A stretch of 64,000 nt of DNA. Source: Acidimicrobiaceae bacterium (GTDB lineage: Bacteria > Actinomycetota > Acidimicrobiia > Acidimicrobiales > RAAP-2). Shown piece by piece: positions 34,196 to 41,979 of this stretch. The position numbers and the translations under genes are program-made. The stretch lies in contig PLRX01000066.1 of NCBI GenBank assembly GCA_003164095.1, positions 7,394 to 71,393 on the forward strand, given 5' to 3'. Below the pieces are notes generated by a model, which was given only the letters and a program-made list of their open reading frames with translations, did not search any database and was not told the origin of the DNA. The stretch's first letter is position 1; each line of letters opens with the position of its first letter.

Positions 34196-35218
34196 ATGGA
34201 TCGCCGGGCAACGTCGCATCGCATCAGCAGTTCCCTGGACTCGTGGCTGCCCGATGCGGTCCGGGAGTCCAGCGCGTACGAGGCCGGGACCTACCTGCTC
34301 CGACAGGCCCGCGAGCACCGGCGGATCTCGTCAGCAGCTCACCATGAGGTCAGCGAGCGGCTCGACACCTTCGACCGGAGGTGGGGCCCCTACAAGGACG
34401 ACCCGGAGTCGGACGGCTCGCCGGTCTTCCTCCTGTCCGTCGGGTGGCGGTCGGGGTCGACGCTCCTCCAGCGCCTGATCGACACCTCAGGCGACATCCT
34501 CCTGTGGGGAGAGCCCTACAACCGGTCCGACATCCTGCGGCACACCATGGACCAGTACCTCCCTCTCGACGACGCCTACCCCGCGGAAGGGCATCTCGTC
34601 CGCGGCAACGACGTGGGCGCCCTGTCCGAGCGGTGGATCGCCAGCATCGTGCCCGACCCGACGCAGTTGCGGGCGGCCCACCGGTTCATGTTCCTCCGGC
34701 TCTACCAGACCACGGCTACCGAACTCGGACGGAACCGGTGGGGACTGAAGGAGGTCCGCTACGGGTTCGAGGAGGCACGATTCCTCCAGTGGCTCTTCCC
34801 CTCGGCGAAGTTCGTCATCATCCACCGCAATCCCTATGACACCTACCAGTCATATCGCGGGCGGTACTCCGCTCCGTGGTACAAGCACTACCCGACGGCG
34901 CCGATCATCGGTCCGAGGTCGTTCGGCGAACACTGGAGGCGACTCGCCAAGGGACTGGTGCTCCCGAGCGGCCGCTCGCTGGACTCCCTGGTCGTGCGGT
35001 ACGAGGATCTCATCGAGTGCGGGGAGCCCGTGGACGATGACGTCGTGTCACGCCTCGAGGAATTCCTGGGCATCGAGGTGGACCGGTCGACGCTCGGTGT
35101 CCGGATCCGTGGTCTCGGGCATCCTCCGAGGCGCTGCTCGACTCAGGAGCTCAGGGCGCTGGGGCGGTACGTCGAGCCCACGGCCTCCGTTCTCGGGTAC
35201 CACGCACCGGTGTACTGA
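34196..35218 (+). CDS. PAPS-dependent sulfotransferase (ST3)
   Basis: A 340-residue sulfotransferase-like protein. The 5' loop is SVGWRSGSTLLQRLI (81-95), followed by GEPYNRSDIL; RWGLKEVRYG precedes the 3'-phosphate motif FVIIHRNPYDTYQSYRG. A long N-terminal helical stretch of about 70 residues precedes the core. It belongs to a different subgroup from ST1 and ST5. The ATG has GGAGGGG 4-5 nt upstream. Confidence 0.85.
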   Translation: MDRRATSHRISSSLDSWLPDAVRESSAYEAGTYLLRQAREHRRISSAAHHEVSERLDTFDRRWGPYKDDPESDGSPVFLLSVGWRSGSTLLQRLIDTSGDILLWGEPYNRSDILRHTMDQYLPLDDAYPAEGHLVRGNDVGALSERWIASIVPDPTQLRAAHRFMFLRLYQTTATELGRNRWGLKEVRYGFEEARFLQWLFPSAKFVIIHRNPYDTYQSYRGRYSAPWYKHYPTAPIIGPRSFGEHWRRLAKGLVLPSGRSLDSLVVRYEDLIECGEPVDDDVVSRLEEFLGIEVDRSTLGVRIRGLGHPPRRCSTQELRALGRYVEPTASVLGYHAPVY

Positions 35219-35310
35219 ATGCGCGATCACCCGCTGACCTGCGAGGACGTCCGCACAGTGCGTGGAACAGTACGGGGAATCATGCTGGCACTAGGTACCA
35301 CTGCTCAAAC

Positions 35311-35316
35311 TACAGT
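35311..35316 (+). promoter_or_regulatory. -10 element (TACAGT) upstream of the GT-like gene at 35441
   Basis: TACAGT, 6 nt before a GTG at 35323. That frame overlaps the next gene out of frame, so the transcript more likely serves 35385-36253. Confidence 0.45.
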
Positions 35317-35384
35317 CGTTCTGTGGCCTCACCCCCGAGAGCTCTTCACCTGTCGTGGATAGCACGACCACCGGAAAGTCAGAG

Positions 35385-35444
35385 ATGGACACAAGCGACC
35401 GATCGAACGTGGCCTGCGGCGCACCCGAAGCGGTGCGTCGATGA
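35385..35444 (+). CDS. Putative 19-residue upstream ORF overlapping the GT-like start
   Basis: ATG at 35385 after GGAAAGTCAGAG; the frame begins MDTSDRSNVA and its TGA overlaps the ATG at 35441 (ATGA). It repeats the overlap geometry of the other leader ORFs of this locus. Confidence 0.3.
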   Translation: MDTSDRSNVACGAPEAVRR

Positions 35445-36253
35445 TCCACGTCGCTACGGTGCACCACAAGTCGCCCAAGTGGATCGACATCCAGCTCGCC
35501 TACCTCGAGCGGAACATCAGCGAGCCCTTCCGCGTCGTGGCGAACCTCGAGGACGTCGACCCGTCCTACGAGAAGCGATTCGATCGTGTGGTGCCCGGAC
35601 TGGGACGCCACGCGGGGAAGCTGAACCTTCTCGCCGCCGAGATCGCCGCAGAGGGCGACCCGGACGACCTGATGATGTTCCTCGATGGGGACGCGTTTCC
35701 GATCGCCGACCCCATGCCCGTGGTGCGCAACGCACTGAGCACCGTCCCCCTGGTCGCCGTCCGGCGGGACGAGAACGGCCACGACCCGCAACCCCATCCG
35801 TGCTTCTGTGTGATGAGGATCCGCGATTGGGAGCGGCTCCACGGCGACTGGTCGATGGGGTATGCATGGGAGAACGACTGGGCCGGTCAGATCACCGATG
35901 TCGGCGCCAACCTGCTCGCCACCCTGCGGCGTGAGCAGATCCCCTGGGAACCCCTGGTACGCACCAACCGGGTCGACCTCCACCCGCTCTGGTTCGCCGT
36001 CTACGGGGACATCGTCTACCACCACGGTGCCGGCTTCCGCGACCCGTTGGCCGCTCGTCGGGCCGTGGTCGAGCAGCCGAGCAGGTGGAAGCGCGGCGAG
36101 ACGCTCCCCGGGGTGGGGCTGGCGATCCGCAAGCTCGCCAGCGCGCGCATCAAGTTCTGGACGGACCGCGAGGTCCAGGCCGGGCGGCGCCTCGGTGACG
36201 AGATCTTCACCCAGATCGAGAACGACCCGGAGTTCTACCGTCAGTTCCTGTAG
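35441..36253 (+). CDS. GT-A-like protein with DxD motif, glycosyltransferase candidate
   Basis: A 270-residue protein. IHVATVHHKSPKWIDIQL opens the chain; MMFLDGDAFPIAD (about 83-95) is a clear DxD-type nucleotide-sugar motif, and the region from GYAWENDWAG to VYHHGAGFRDP resembles the acceptor side of GT-A enzymes. I do not recognise a CAZy family. It sits between sulfotransferases ST3 and ST4 and may share a transcript with ST4 (26-nt gap). Confidence 0.75.
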   Translation: MIHVATVHHKSPKWIDIQLAYLERNISEPFRVVANLEDVDPSYEKRFDRVVPGLGRHAGKLNLLAAEIAAEGDPDDLMMFLDGDAFPIADPMPVVRNALSTVPLVAVRRDENGHDPQPHPCFCVMRIRDWERLHGDWSMGYAWENDWAGQITDVGANLLATLRREQIPWEPLVRTNRVDLHPLWFAVYGDIVYHHGAGFRDPLAARRAVVEQPSRWKRGETLPGVGLAIRKLASARIKFWTDREVQAGRRLGDEIFTQIENDPEFYRQFL

Positions 36254-36279
36254 GCCTCTGAGCACCGGGCGGTCCTGAG

Positions 36280-37086
36280 TTGTCGGCCGGGTCTGCTCGT
36301 TCGCTGCCCCGGAGGGTCCACCGTCGGCTGCGCACCTCCTACCTGCGGGCCACGAGGGATCCCTTCACCTCCGCGGCCGGGGCCTCCCTGCTCGTCCACT
36401 GCGGCCACCACAAGGGGGGCACCGTGTGGTTCCGCGAGGTCCTCCTCGAGGTCACGCGTGCCTACGGCCTCCGGTTCCGCGCCGGCACACGGGCACCGGT
36501 CGAGCGTGACGCGGAGGTCGTCTTCTTCGAGAACGCCCGGGCGTTCCGGCGCGAGTCGCTCACGGGCCGGGCGTTCCGGGGGTCCCATGTCATCCGCGAT
36601 CCCCGCGACCTCGTCGTCTCGGGCTACGAGTACCACCTGAGCACGACCGAGCCATGGGCGACGGCTCCGGACCCCCGCTTCGGCGGGTTCAGCTACCAGT
36701 CCCACCTGCGCGGACTCGATGAGCACGACGGCCTGATGGCGGAGGTCGACTGGCTGTCGAGGGAGACCGCCCCAGCACTGCGCGACTGGGACTACGGCCA
36801 GCCCGAGTTCCTGGAGCTCCGGTACGAGGACGTCGTCGCCAACGAGCGGAGCGCGTTCGGACAGCTCTTCGGTTGGTACGGATTCGACCAACGGGCCGTA
36901 GCCGCCGGGCTCGACGCCGTCGGTCGGCTCAGCCTGCGCAACGGGGGCGCCAAGCCCGGCCACGCACGGTCCGGCGCTCCTGGCGAATGGCGGGACCGAC
37001 TCGGACAGGACCACCTGGACCGGCTCGCGGAACTGACCGGCGACCTCGTCGGCCACCTGGGGTACGAGGCCGACCCCGGCTGGTGA
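36280..37086 (+). CDS. Sulfotransferase-domain protein (ST4)
   Basis: A 268-residue protein with HCGHHKGGTVWFREVLLE (40-57) as the 5'-phosphosulfate loop and HVIRDPRDLVVSGYEYHL (103-120) as the 3'-phosphate motif; FLELRYEDVVANE follows. Start is TTG at 36280, the only early start in this frame. It ends at TGA abutting the opposite-strand stop of ST5, so the two ST genes meet tail to tail at a TGATCA palindrome. Confidence 0.85.
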   Translation: MSAGSARSLPRRVHRRLRTSYLRATRDPFTSAAGASLLVHCGHHKGGTVWFREVLLEVTRAYGLRFRAGTRAPVERDAEVVFFENARAFRRESLTGRAFRGSHVIRDPRDLVVSGYEYHLSTTEPWATAPDPRFGGFSYQSHLRGLDEHDGLMAEVDWLSRETAPALRDWDYGQPEFLELRYEDVVANERSAFGQLFGWYGFDQRAVAAGLDAVGRLSLRNGGAKPGHARSGAPGEWRDRLGQDHLDRLAELTGDLVGHLGYEADPGW

Positions 37087-38061
37087 TCAGGGCACGTAGT
37101 CCTCGGCCGACCACCGGGTGAGTGGGAAGCCGGCCAGGACCCGCTGGAGGGTCTCGACCTGCTCCGTCGTCAGGCGGGTCTTCCACGCCTCGGGAGCGTC
37201 CGAGGCGACCCGACTGACGGCGAACCCACTACCCGGCCGGTCGTTGGCGACCAGGAACTCCTCGACCTCCACGGCCCACGGGAGCCCGAGGTCCTCGAAC
37301 AGACGTCGGAACTGCAGCAGGGGGTCGAGGCACAACTCCTCGTGGACACGGACCGTCCACGAGGGATGTCGGACCGCTGCCTCCTCCAACGCGAGGGTGA
37401 GGAGGCCGATCATCCAGACCATCCGTCCGACCGGGTCGTCACCCCGGGGGGGAATCGACGACGAGGTGGAGTCGATCCGTCGTCGGATCGCCGGATGGTC
37501 CTCCACGCGGGCGAACTGGTCGGTGAGGTCCAGGTCGATCCAGCTCGCGAGCACGTTCGCCGGATGGCGCAGGAGGACGAGCACGTCGAAGTCGTAGGTG
37601 CGCGTCAGCCATTCCAGGGCGAGCGGGGCGTGGACCGACTTCACCAGGAGGCGCCCGGGAGGCCCGGTGGCAACCCGCCCGAGCGGTGGATGTGCACCGA
37701 GCATCCCGGCCACACGCATGCGGGGGGACCACCGCCCCTGGTAGTACCGCGCCCTGGCCGCGTGCGGGACGCTGTTCAGCAGCCACCCGGCGGCGACCAG
37801 CCGCCGCGTGGACGGGGCGCCCCTCGTCGCCCAGTCCCACAGGTGCCGGTAGCGCTCGTCCTCGACGTCGTCCATCAGTACCGGATACCGGCCGAGGCGA
37901 CGCTTGGCCCAGATGGCTGACACCGTCTGGCCCTCGTTGTCCGGCTCGTCCACCAACGACACCGACGGGTCCGCGGTCAAGGCCCGCATGGTCCATGTGG
38001 ATCCACAGCGGGGGAGCCCGGCCAGCAGGAGGGGCGGCCTCGTGTCCGGCGCCGGGGTCAA
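37087..38061 (-). CDS. PAPS-dependent sulfotransferase (ST5, paralogue of ST1)
   Basis: A 324-residue protein from a TTG at 38061. AGLPRCGSTWTMRAL is the 5' loop and LLRHPANVLASWIDLD the 3' motif. It aligns throughout with ST1 at 7997 (SAIWAKRRLGRYPVL, KSVHAPLALEWL, HEELCLDPLLQFR). There is no ATG in this N-terminal region; the TTG overlaps the stop of a 21-codon upstream ORF (TTGA) and gives an N-terminus of the same length as in ST1. An in-frame extension to 38490 is antisense to the deacetylase. Confidence 0.85.
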   Translation of the reverse strand: MTPAPDTRPPLLLAGLPRCGSTWTMRALTADPSVSLVDEPDNEGQTVSAIWAKRRLGRYPVLMDDVEDERYRHLWDWATRGAPSTRRLVAAGWLLNSVPHAARARYYQGRWSPRMRVAGMLGAHPPLGRVATGPPGRLLVKSVHAPLALEWLTRTYDFDVLVLLRHPANVLASWIDLDLTDQFARVEDHPAIRRRIDSTSSSIPPRGDDPVGRMVWMIGLLTLALEEAAVRHPSWTVRVHEELCLDPLLQFRRLFEDLGLPWAVEVEEFLVANDRPGSGFAVSRVASDAPEAWKTRLTTEQVETLQRVLAGFPLTRWSAEDYVP

Positions 38062-38123
38062 CGGACAGCCATTGCTGCACGTGTCGTTGCGGGGGCTCCC
38101 CAACCTCGTCGCACGGGGCTCAT
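38058..38123 (-). CDS. Putative 21-residue upstream ORF of ST5
   Basis: The minus-strand ATG at 38123 opens MSPVRRGWGA and the frame ends with a TGA that overlaps the ST5 TTG (TTGA). It has the same layout as the leader at ST1 but no sequence similarity. Confidence 0.3.
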   Translation of the reverse strand: MSPVRRGWGAPATTRAAMAVR

Positions 38124-38213
38124 CGCGCAACAATGGCACAGATCGCCCGGCTGCCCGGTGGGTCCGGGCGCCCGATCCGACCGTCTCCTGCGGGCGGCGG
38201 GCGGTCGCTCGTC

Positions 38214-38219
38214 TACGAT
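38214..38219 (+). promoter_or_regulatory. -10 element (TACGAT) for the polysaccharide deacetylase
   Basis: TACGAT, 7 nt before the GTG at 38227. Confidence 0.55.
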
Positions 38220-38226
38220 CGTCGAG

Positions 38227-39264
38227 GTGAGGGGTGTCACACGTGGAGGGGGTCGTCCGGGCCGCGATGCACCATCGCGGCCCGGGGCGCTCGTCATCTC
38301 CCTGGACTTCGAACTGCACTGGGGTATGCGCGACCACACCGAGCTGGGGAACGCCGCCTACGACGAGCTCGCGGCCTCCCGCCGGACGGTGGTCGACCTG
38401 GTGACGCGGTTCGAGCAACGCGGGATCCGGGCGACGTGGGCGACCGTGGGAATGTTGTTCGCCTCGACCAAGGCGGAGCTCGAGGGTCATCTCCCCAGCT
38501 CACGGCCCGCCTATCGGCGGGCCGAACTCGACCCCTACGCAGAGTCCGTAGGCGTGGACGAGCTCGCCGATCCCGAGCACCTGGCCGGATCACTGGTGCG
38601 ACTGCTCGCCTCGACCGAGGGCCAGGAGGTGGGCTCGCACACGTTCTCCCACTACTACTGCCTGGAGGAGGGACAGGCCGAGTCGGACCTGCGCGCCGAC
38701 CTCGCAGCTGCGCAGTCCATCGCCGGCAGCCACGGGCTCACGCTCACCAGCCTCGTGCTCCCCCGCAACCAGTGGAACCCCCGCTACGCGTCCGCCGTGA
38801 TCGACAGCGGGTTCACGTGCTTCCGCGGCCCGCAGCCGTCACGGGGCCACCGGGCCCGGGCGGACGACGAGCAGCGTCCGATCGACCGCGTGACGCGCCT
38901 GGTGGACACCTACGCCGGGGTCACGCCGCCACCGACGTTCGCCTGGGACGGCCTCCGCCGGCCCGACGGCCTCCATGACATCCCGGCCAGTGCCTTCCTC
39001 CGGCCGTATGCGCCGGGTCGCCGACATCTCGAGCCACTCCGCACACGTCGACTGGCGAGCGGACTGCGGGACGCGGCACGCCGTGGCCGGGTGTTCCACC
39101 TCTGGTGGCATCCCCACAACTTCACCCGCTACCCGTCCGAGAGCTTCGCCTGCCTCGACCGGGTGCTCGACGGGTACGACGACCTCGCCCGCACCGAGGG
39201 CATGCGCTCGATGTCGATGCGCGATGCCGTCGCCTTCCTCGGTGACGGCGGATCCTCCGACTGA
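38227..39264 (+). CDS. NodB-type polysaccharide deacetylase
   Basis: A 345-residue carbohydrate-esterase-4-like protein. ISLDFELHWG supplies the catalytic/metal Asp (D27) and EVGSHTFSHYY the metal-binding H138 and H142; FAWDGLRRPDG and WWHPHNFTRYP follow. It has no signal peptide, so it may act in the cytoplasm. It would remove N-acetyl groups from glycan or lipid-linked sugar. The GTG start follows TACGAT by 7 nt. Confidence 0.88.
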   Translation: MRGVTRGGGRPGRDAPSRPGALVISLDFELHWGMRDHTELGNAAYDELAASRRTVVDLVTRFEQRGIRATWATVGMLFASTKAELEGHLPSSRPAYRRAELDPYAESVGVDELADPEHLAGSLVRLLASTEGQEVGSHTFSHYYCLEEGQAESDLRADLAAAQSIAGSHGLTLTSLVLPRNQWNPRYASAVIDSGFTCFRGPQPSRGHRARADDEQRPIDRVTRLVDTYAGVTPPPTFAWDGLRRPDGLHDIPASAFLRPYAPGRRHLEPLRTRRLASGLRDAARRGRVFHLWWHPHNFTRYPSESFACLDRVLDGYDDLARTEGMRSMSMRDAVAFLGDGGSSD

Positions 39265-39289
39265 CCCGTTCGCGATCGCCCGGATGTCC

Positions 39290-40369
39290 TCAGGTGTCCG
39301 ATCCGGTCCGCCCGCGCAGCACGCCCGCCCGGTCGAGCTCGTCCCGCAGCGCCACGAGCCGCGCCGTCCCCACCTCGGCATCGGGCTCGAGGTAGTTCCC
39401 CTCCGCCCATTCGTTCCAGGACTTGACGACCAGGACCTGCTCGTCGTCGGGGTGACCGGCCAGAAATTCCAGTGCCCGGCGCACGTGGGCTGCGAACAGC
39501 TCCGGGGTGGATCCGGTGGCGACCACGCCGAGCCGGCCGGAGCGCGGGGTGTTGTCCCAGTTCGGGTAGATCCCGGGGAAGAGCAGGCCGCCGAACTCCG
39601 GGGCCGGGTCGGCCAGCACCTCGAGGTAGGGATAGCGACGTGGCCCGCCGGCCAAGCCCCGGGCCACGAGCCGTTCCCGGACCTTGGCCCCGGTGGTGCG
39701 GGCGAACGGGAAGCGGAACACCACCCCGGCGTCGAAGCCGTCGGCCACCTGGTCGCGGTAGCCCGACTCGCCCAGCGACGCCACCAGGTAGAGCCCGCCC
39801 AGTCCGGCATCGGACGCCATCTTCTGCCAGGTCTCCACGAACCTGGCCGGGTCCGGCAGGTCCCCCGGTTGGAAGACGAAGAGAACCGGCCGGCCGGCCA
39901 GCCGCACGTAGCGGGGGTCCCGGAACGCCGGCAGGAGCGACTCGAAGTGGGCCCGGTCGTCCTCGGGACCCGGGTAGGTCTGTTCGATGAGGATCCGCTC
40001 GGGAGCGCCGTGCCAGACACCGGACCACGTCTGGTTGGCCCAGGCGAGGCAGAAGGGGAAGTCCGGGCGTCCCGAGGCCAGCACCTCGTCGAACGGGCGC
40101 TCCAGCAGCCGGTGGCCGGCGAACCAGTAGTGCCAGTAGCAGAAGCCGGTGACCCCGTGGGCACGGGCCAGGTCGGCCTGGGCCTCACGGGTCTCCGGCA
40201 CCCGCAGGTCGGTGAAGCCGAGCTCGGCGGGCAGGTGGGGCTGGACGTGCCCGTGGAACAGGGGTCGGGCCCGGGTCACGTTGGTCCACTCGGTGAAGCC
40301 GGTGCCCCACCAGCGGTCGTTCTCGGGGATCGGATGGTACTGGGGCAGGTAGAGCGCGAGTACCTCCAT
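39290..40369 (-). CDS. WbsX-like glycan-locus protein (GH99-like fold)
   Basis: A 359-residue protein with EVLALYLPQYHPIPENDRWW at the N-terminus, TEWTNVTRARPLF, FCYWHYWFAGHRLLERP, and VKSWNEWAEGNYLEP, the hallmark of the WbsX family found in O-antigen and EPS clusters. The N-terminal Glu/Asp-rich fold resembles GH99 endomannosidases, but enzymatic activity is unknown. The ATG at 40369 is supported by TAGCAT 8 nt upstream; longer in-frame extensions have no support. Confidence 0.88.
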   Translation of the reverse strand: MEVLALYLPQYHPIPENDRWWGTGFTEWTNVTRARPLFHGHVQPHLPAELGFTDLRVPETREAQADLARAHGVTGFCYWHYWFAGHRLLERPFDEVLASGRPDFPFCLAWANQTWSGVWHGAPERILIEQTYPGPEDDRAHFESLLPAFRDPRYVRLAGRPVLFVFQPGDLPDPARFVETWQKMASDAGLGGLYLVASLGESGYRDQVADGFDAGVVFRFPFARTTGAKVRERLVARGLAGGPRRYPYLEVLADPAPEFGGLLFPGIYPNWDNTPRSGRLGVVATGSTPELFAAHVRRALEFLAGHPDDEQVLVVKSWNEWAEGNYLEPDAEVGTARLVALRDELDRAGVLRGRTGSDT

Positions 40370-40377
40370 GGGACGCC

Positions 40378-40383
40378 ATGCTA
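40378..40383 (-). promoter_or_regulatory. -10 element (TAGCAT) for the WbsX-like gene
   Basis: Minus-strand TAGCAT, 8 nt before the ATG at 40369. Confidence 0.5.
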
Positions 40384-40450
40384 CCGAGGGACGTCTGACG
40401 GACCGGAGCGCTCCGTCCCGCCGCAGCCGCGGAAACCCCAGGTCACCCGG

Positions 40451-40456
40451 TAGCAT
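40451..40456 (+). promoter_or_regulatory. Candidate -10 (TAGCAT) for the CDF transporter
   Basis: TAGCAT, 17 nt before the ATG at 40474. Confidence 0.45.
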
Positions 40457-40473
40457 TGCTGCCAGGAGCATCC

Positions 40474-41388
40474 ATGGACCGATCCCGCAGACTGGCCGTC
40501 AGCCTCGTCCTCAACCTCGGGCTGGTCGTCGCCCAGGTGGCCTTCGGCCTCGTCGCCCACTCGACCGGCCTGCTGGCCGACGCCGGCCACAACCTGACCG
40601 ACGTGGGCGCACTCGCCCTGTCGCTGGTGGCGGTGCGCCTGACCCTCCGGCCCGCCAGCCCCGCCCGCTCGTTCGGCAACCACCGCGCCACCATCCTGGC
40701 CGCACTGGCCAATGCCGTCCTGATCGCCGCTGTCACCGTGCTGATCGTCGTGTCGGCGGTCCACCGCCTGCTCCACCCCGAGCACGTCGAAGCGGGCATC
40801 GTGGTGGCGGTGGCCGCCGCCGGGCTCGTCGTCAACGGGATCGCCGCTCTCCTCCTGACCGAGAAGGGGCACGACCTCAACATGCGGGCCGCCCTGCTCC
40901 ACATGGTGGGTGACGCCCTGGCCTCGTCGGCCGTGCTCGTGGCCGGCCTGGTACTGCTGACCGTCCCGTCGGCCTCCTGGCTGGACCCGGTGTCGTCACT
41001 GGTGGTGGCGGCCATCATCGTCACCCAGGCGGCCGGCGTGTTCCGGGCGAGCATCGCCGTCCTCCTCGAATCGACCCCCTCCGACGTCGACCTCGGTCAC
41101 CTGACGGAGGCGATGGCCGGTGTGGCGGGGGTGGGCGGCGTGCACGACCTCCACGTGTGGAGCCTGTCGAGCGAGGTGCGGCTGCTCTCGGCCCACCTCG
41201 TGCTCTCCGGCCATCCCACCCTGGAGGAGGCCAACGTGGTGGGCGACCGGGTGAAGCTCGCCATCGGCGAGCCGTTCGGGATCGCCCACAGCACGCTGGA
41301 GCTCGAGTGCGAGCCGTGCGCCGACGTCGACGTCGACCCGTGCGCCATGGAGTCGGCGCCGGTGGCCACGTCCCACCACCACCACTGA
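40474..41388 (+). CDS. Cation diffusion facilitator (Zn/Co/Cd exporter)
   Basis: A 304-residue CDF protein with six hydrophobic helices and a C-terminal cytoplasmic domain. The metal sites are HSTGLLADAGHNLTDVG in helix 2 and HMVGDALASSAVLV in helix 5. The extreme C-terminus carries CEPC, a DPC and a run of four histidines after TS, likely metal-binding. AGGAG lies 6 nt before the ATG. Location between glycan genes and a GH43-like gene gives no further clue. Confidence 0.93.
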   Translation: MDRSRRLAVSLVLNLGLVVAQVAFGLVAHSTGLLADAGHNLTDVGALALSLVAVRLTLRPASPARSFGNHRATILAALANAVLIAAVTVLIVVSAVHRLLHPEHVEAGIVVAVAAAGLVVNGIAALLLTEKGHDLNMRAALLHMVGDALASSAVLVAGLVLLTVPSASWLDPVSSLVVAAIIVTQAAGVFRASIAVLLESTPSDVDLGHLTEAMAGVAGVGGVHDLHVWSLSSEVRLLSAHLVLSGHPTLEEANVVGDRVKLAIGEPFGIAHSTLELECEPCADVDVDPCAMESAPVATSHHHH

Positions 41389-41979
41389 CGGGACCGTCGA
41401 CGCGTGCCGCATCCGGGCCGTGCCGCCTCCCCACCCCGAGCGCGACGCAGCCCCGAGTAACCGGACGGTCGAGACCGCCCGAGCTCCTCGGGGCCACGTT
41501 CCGGTGGCCCGGCTCCACCCGTCGCAGGTCGTGTCGGACAACCTGCGCCAGGTACCCGTCCCGGTGCGCCCTGGGGCACCCCGGTCCGTCCCCGGACCTC
41601 CCTGCCGGTCGCCTGTGGCCGTCCCGTCGCTCCCGGATCGCTCCCGGCCACCGGTCTGGGACCGGTTCCTGGGAGTTCTCCCGGAGCCCCGGAGGGCTTC
41701 GGCTTCCTGACAGGAGCCACTCTGAACCGGGCGCTCGGGAGGGTCAAGGTCCCGACGCGAAATCCTGAGCTTTTCCGCCGTATTTTCCGGGTCGTCCCCA
41801 ACGGACGGCAAGATCTCCACCGTTCGTCCCCAGGCCGCGCCTCCGGACGCGCCGTCCACGTCCACCGTCCGCCACCGGTCAGCAGACGCTAACTTGGGGG
41901 GCCGGTCGGGGGTCGAGCGAGCCAGATCACGACCCGGGACGACGGGGACGACAGACCGCACGGGGGACGGAAGGGCGCA
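41389..41979. other. Gene-free region of about 590 bp
   Basis: No gene, tRNA or clear structured RNA. The first 250 bp hold several G/C-rich palindromic stretches, including GGGAGTTCTCCC near 41672; a relatively AT-rich patch is near 41760-41785. A TAACTT hexamer at 41890 probably serves the next gene. Confidence 0.5.
41890..41895 (+). promoter_or_regulatory. Candidate -10 (TAACTT) for the GH43-like gene
   Basis: TAACTT, 84 nt before the GTG at 41980. Confidence 0.35.

Noticed and set aside
35323-35934. Leaderless GTG frame right after TACAGT
   Set aside because: It runs out of frame through a gene with a DxD motif, and its own composition is Arg/Pro-rich. I kept only the hexamer as a promoter candidate.
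38062-38490. Long N-terminal extension of sulfotransferase ST5
   Set aside because: The extension is antisense to the deacetylase start and has no sulfotransferase features; the TTG at 38061 matches the paralogue's N-terminus.
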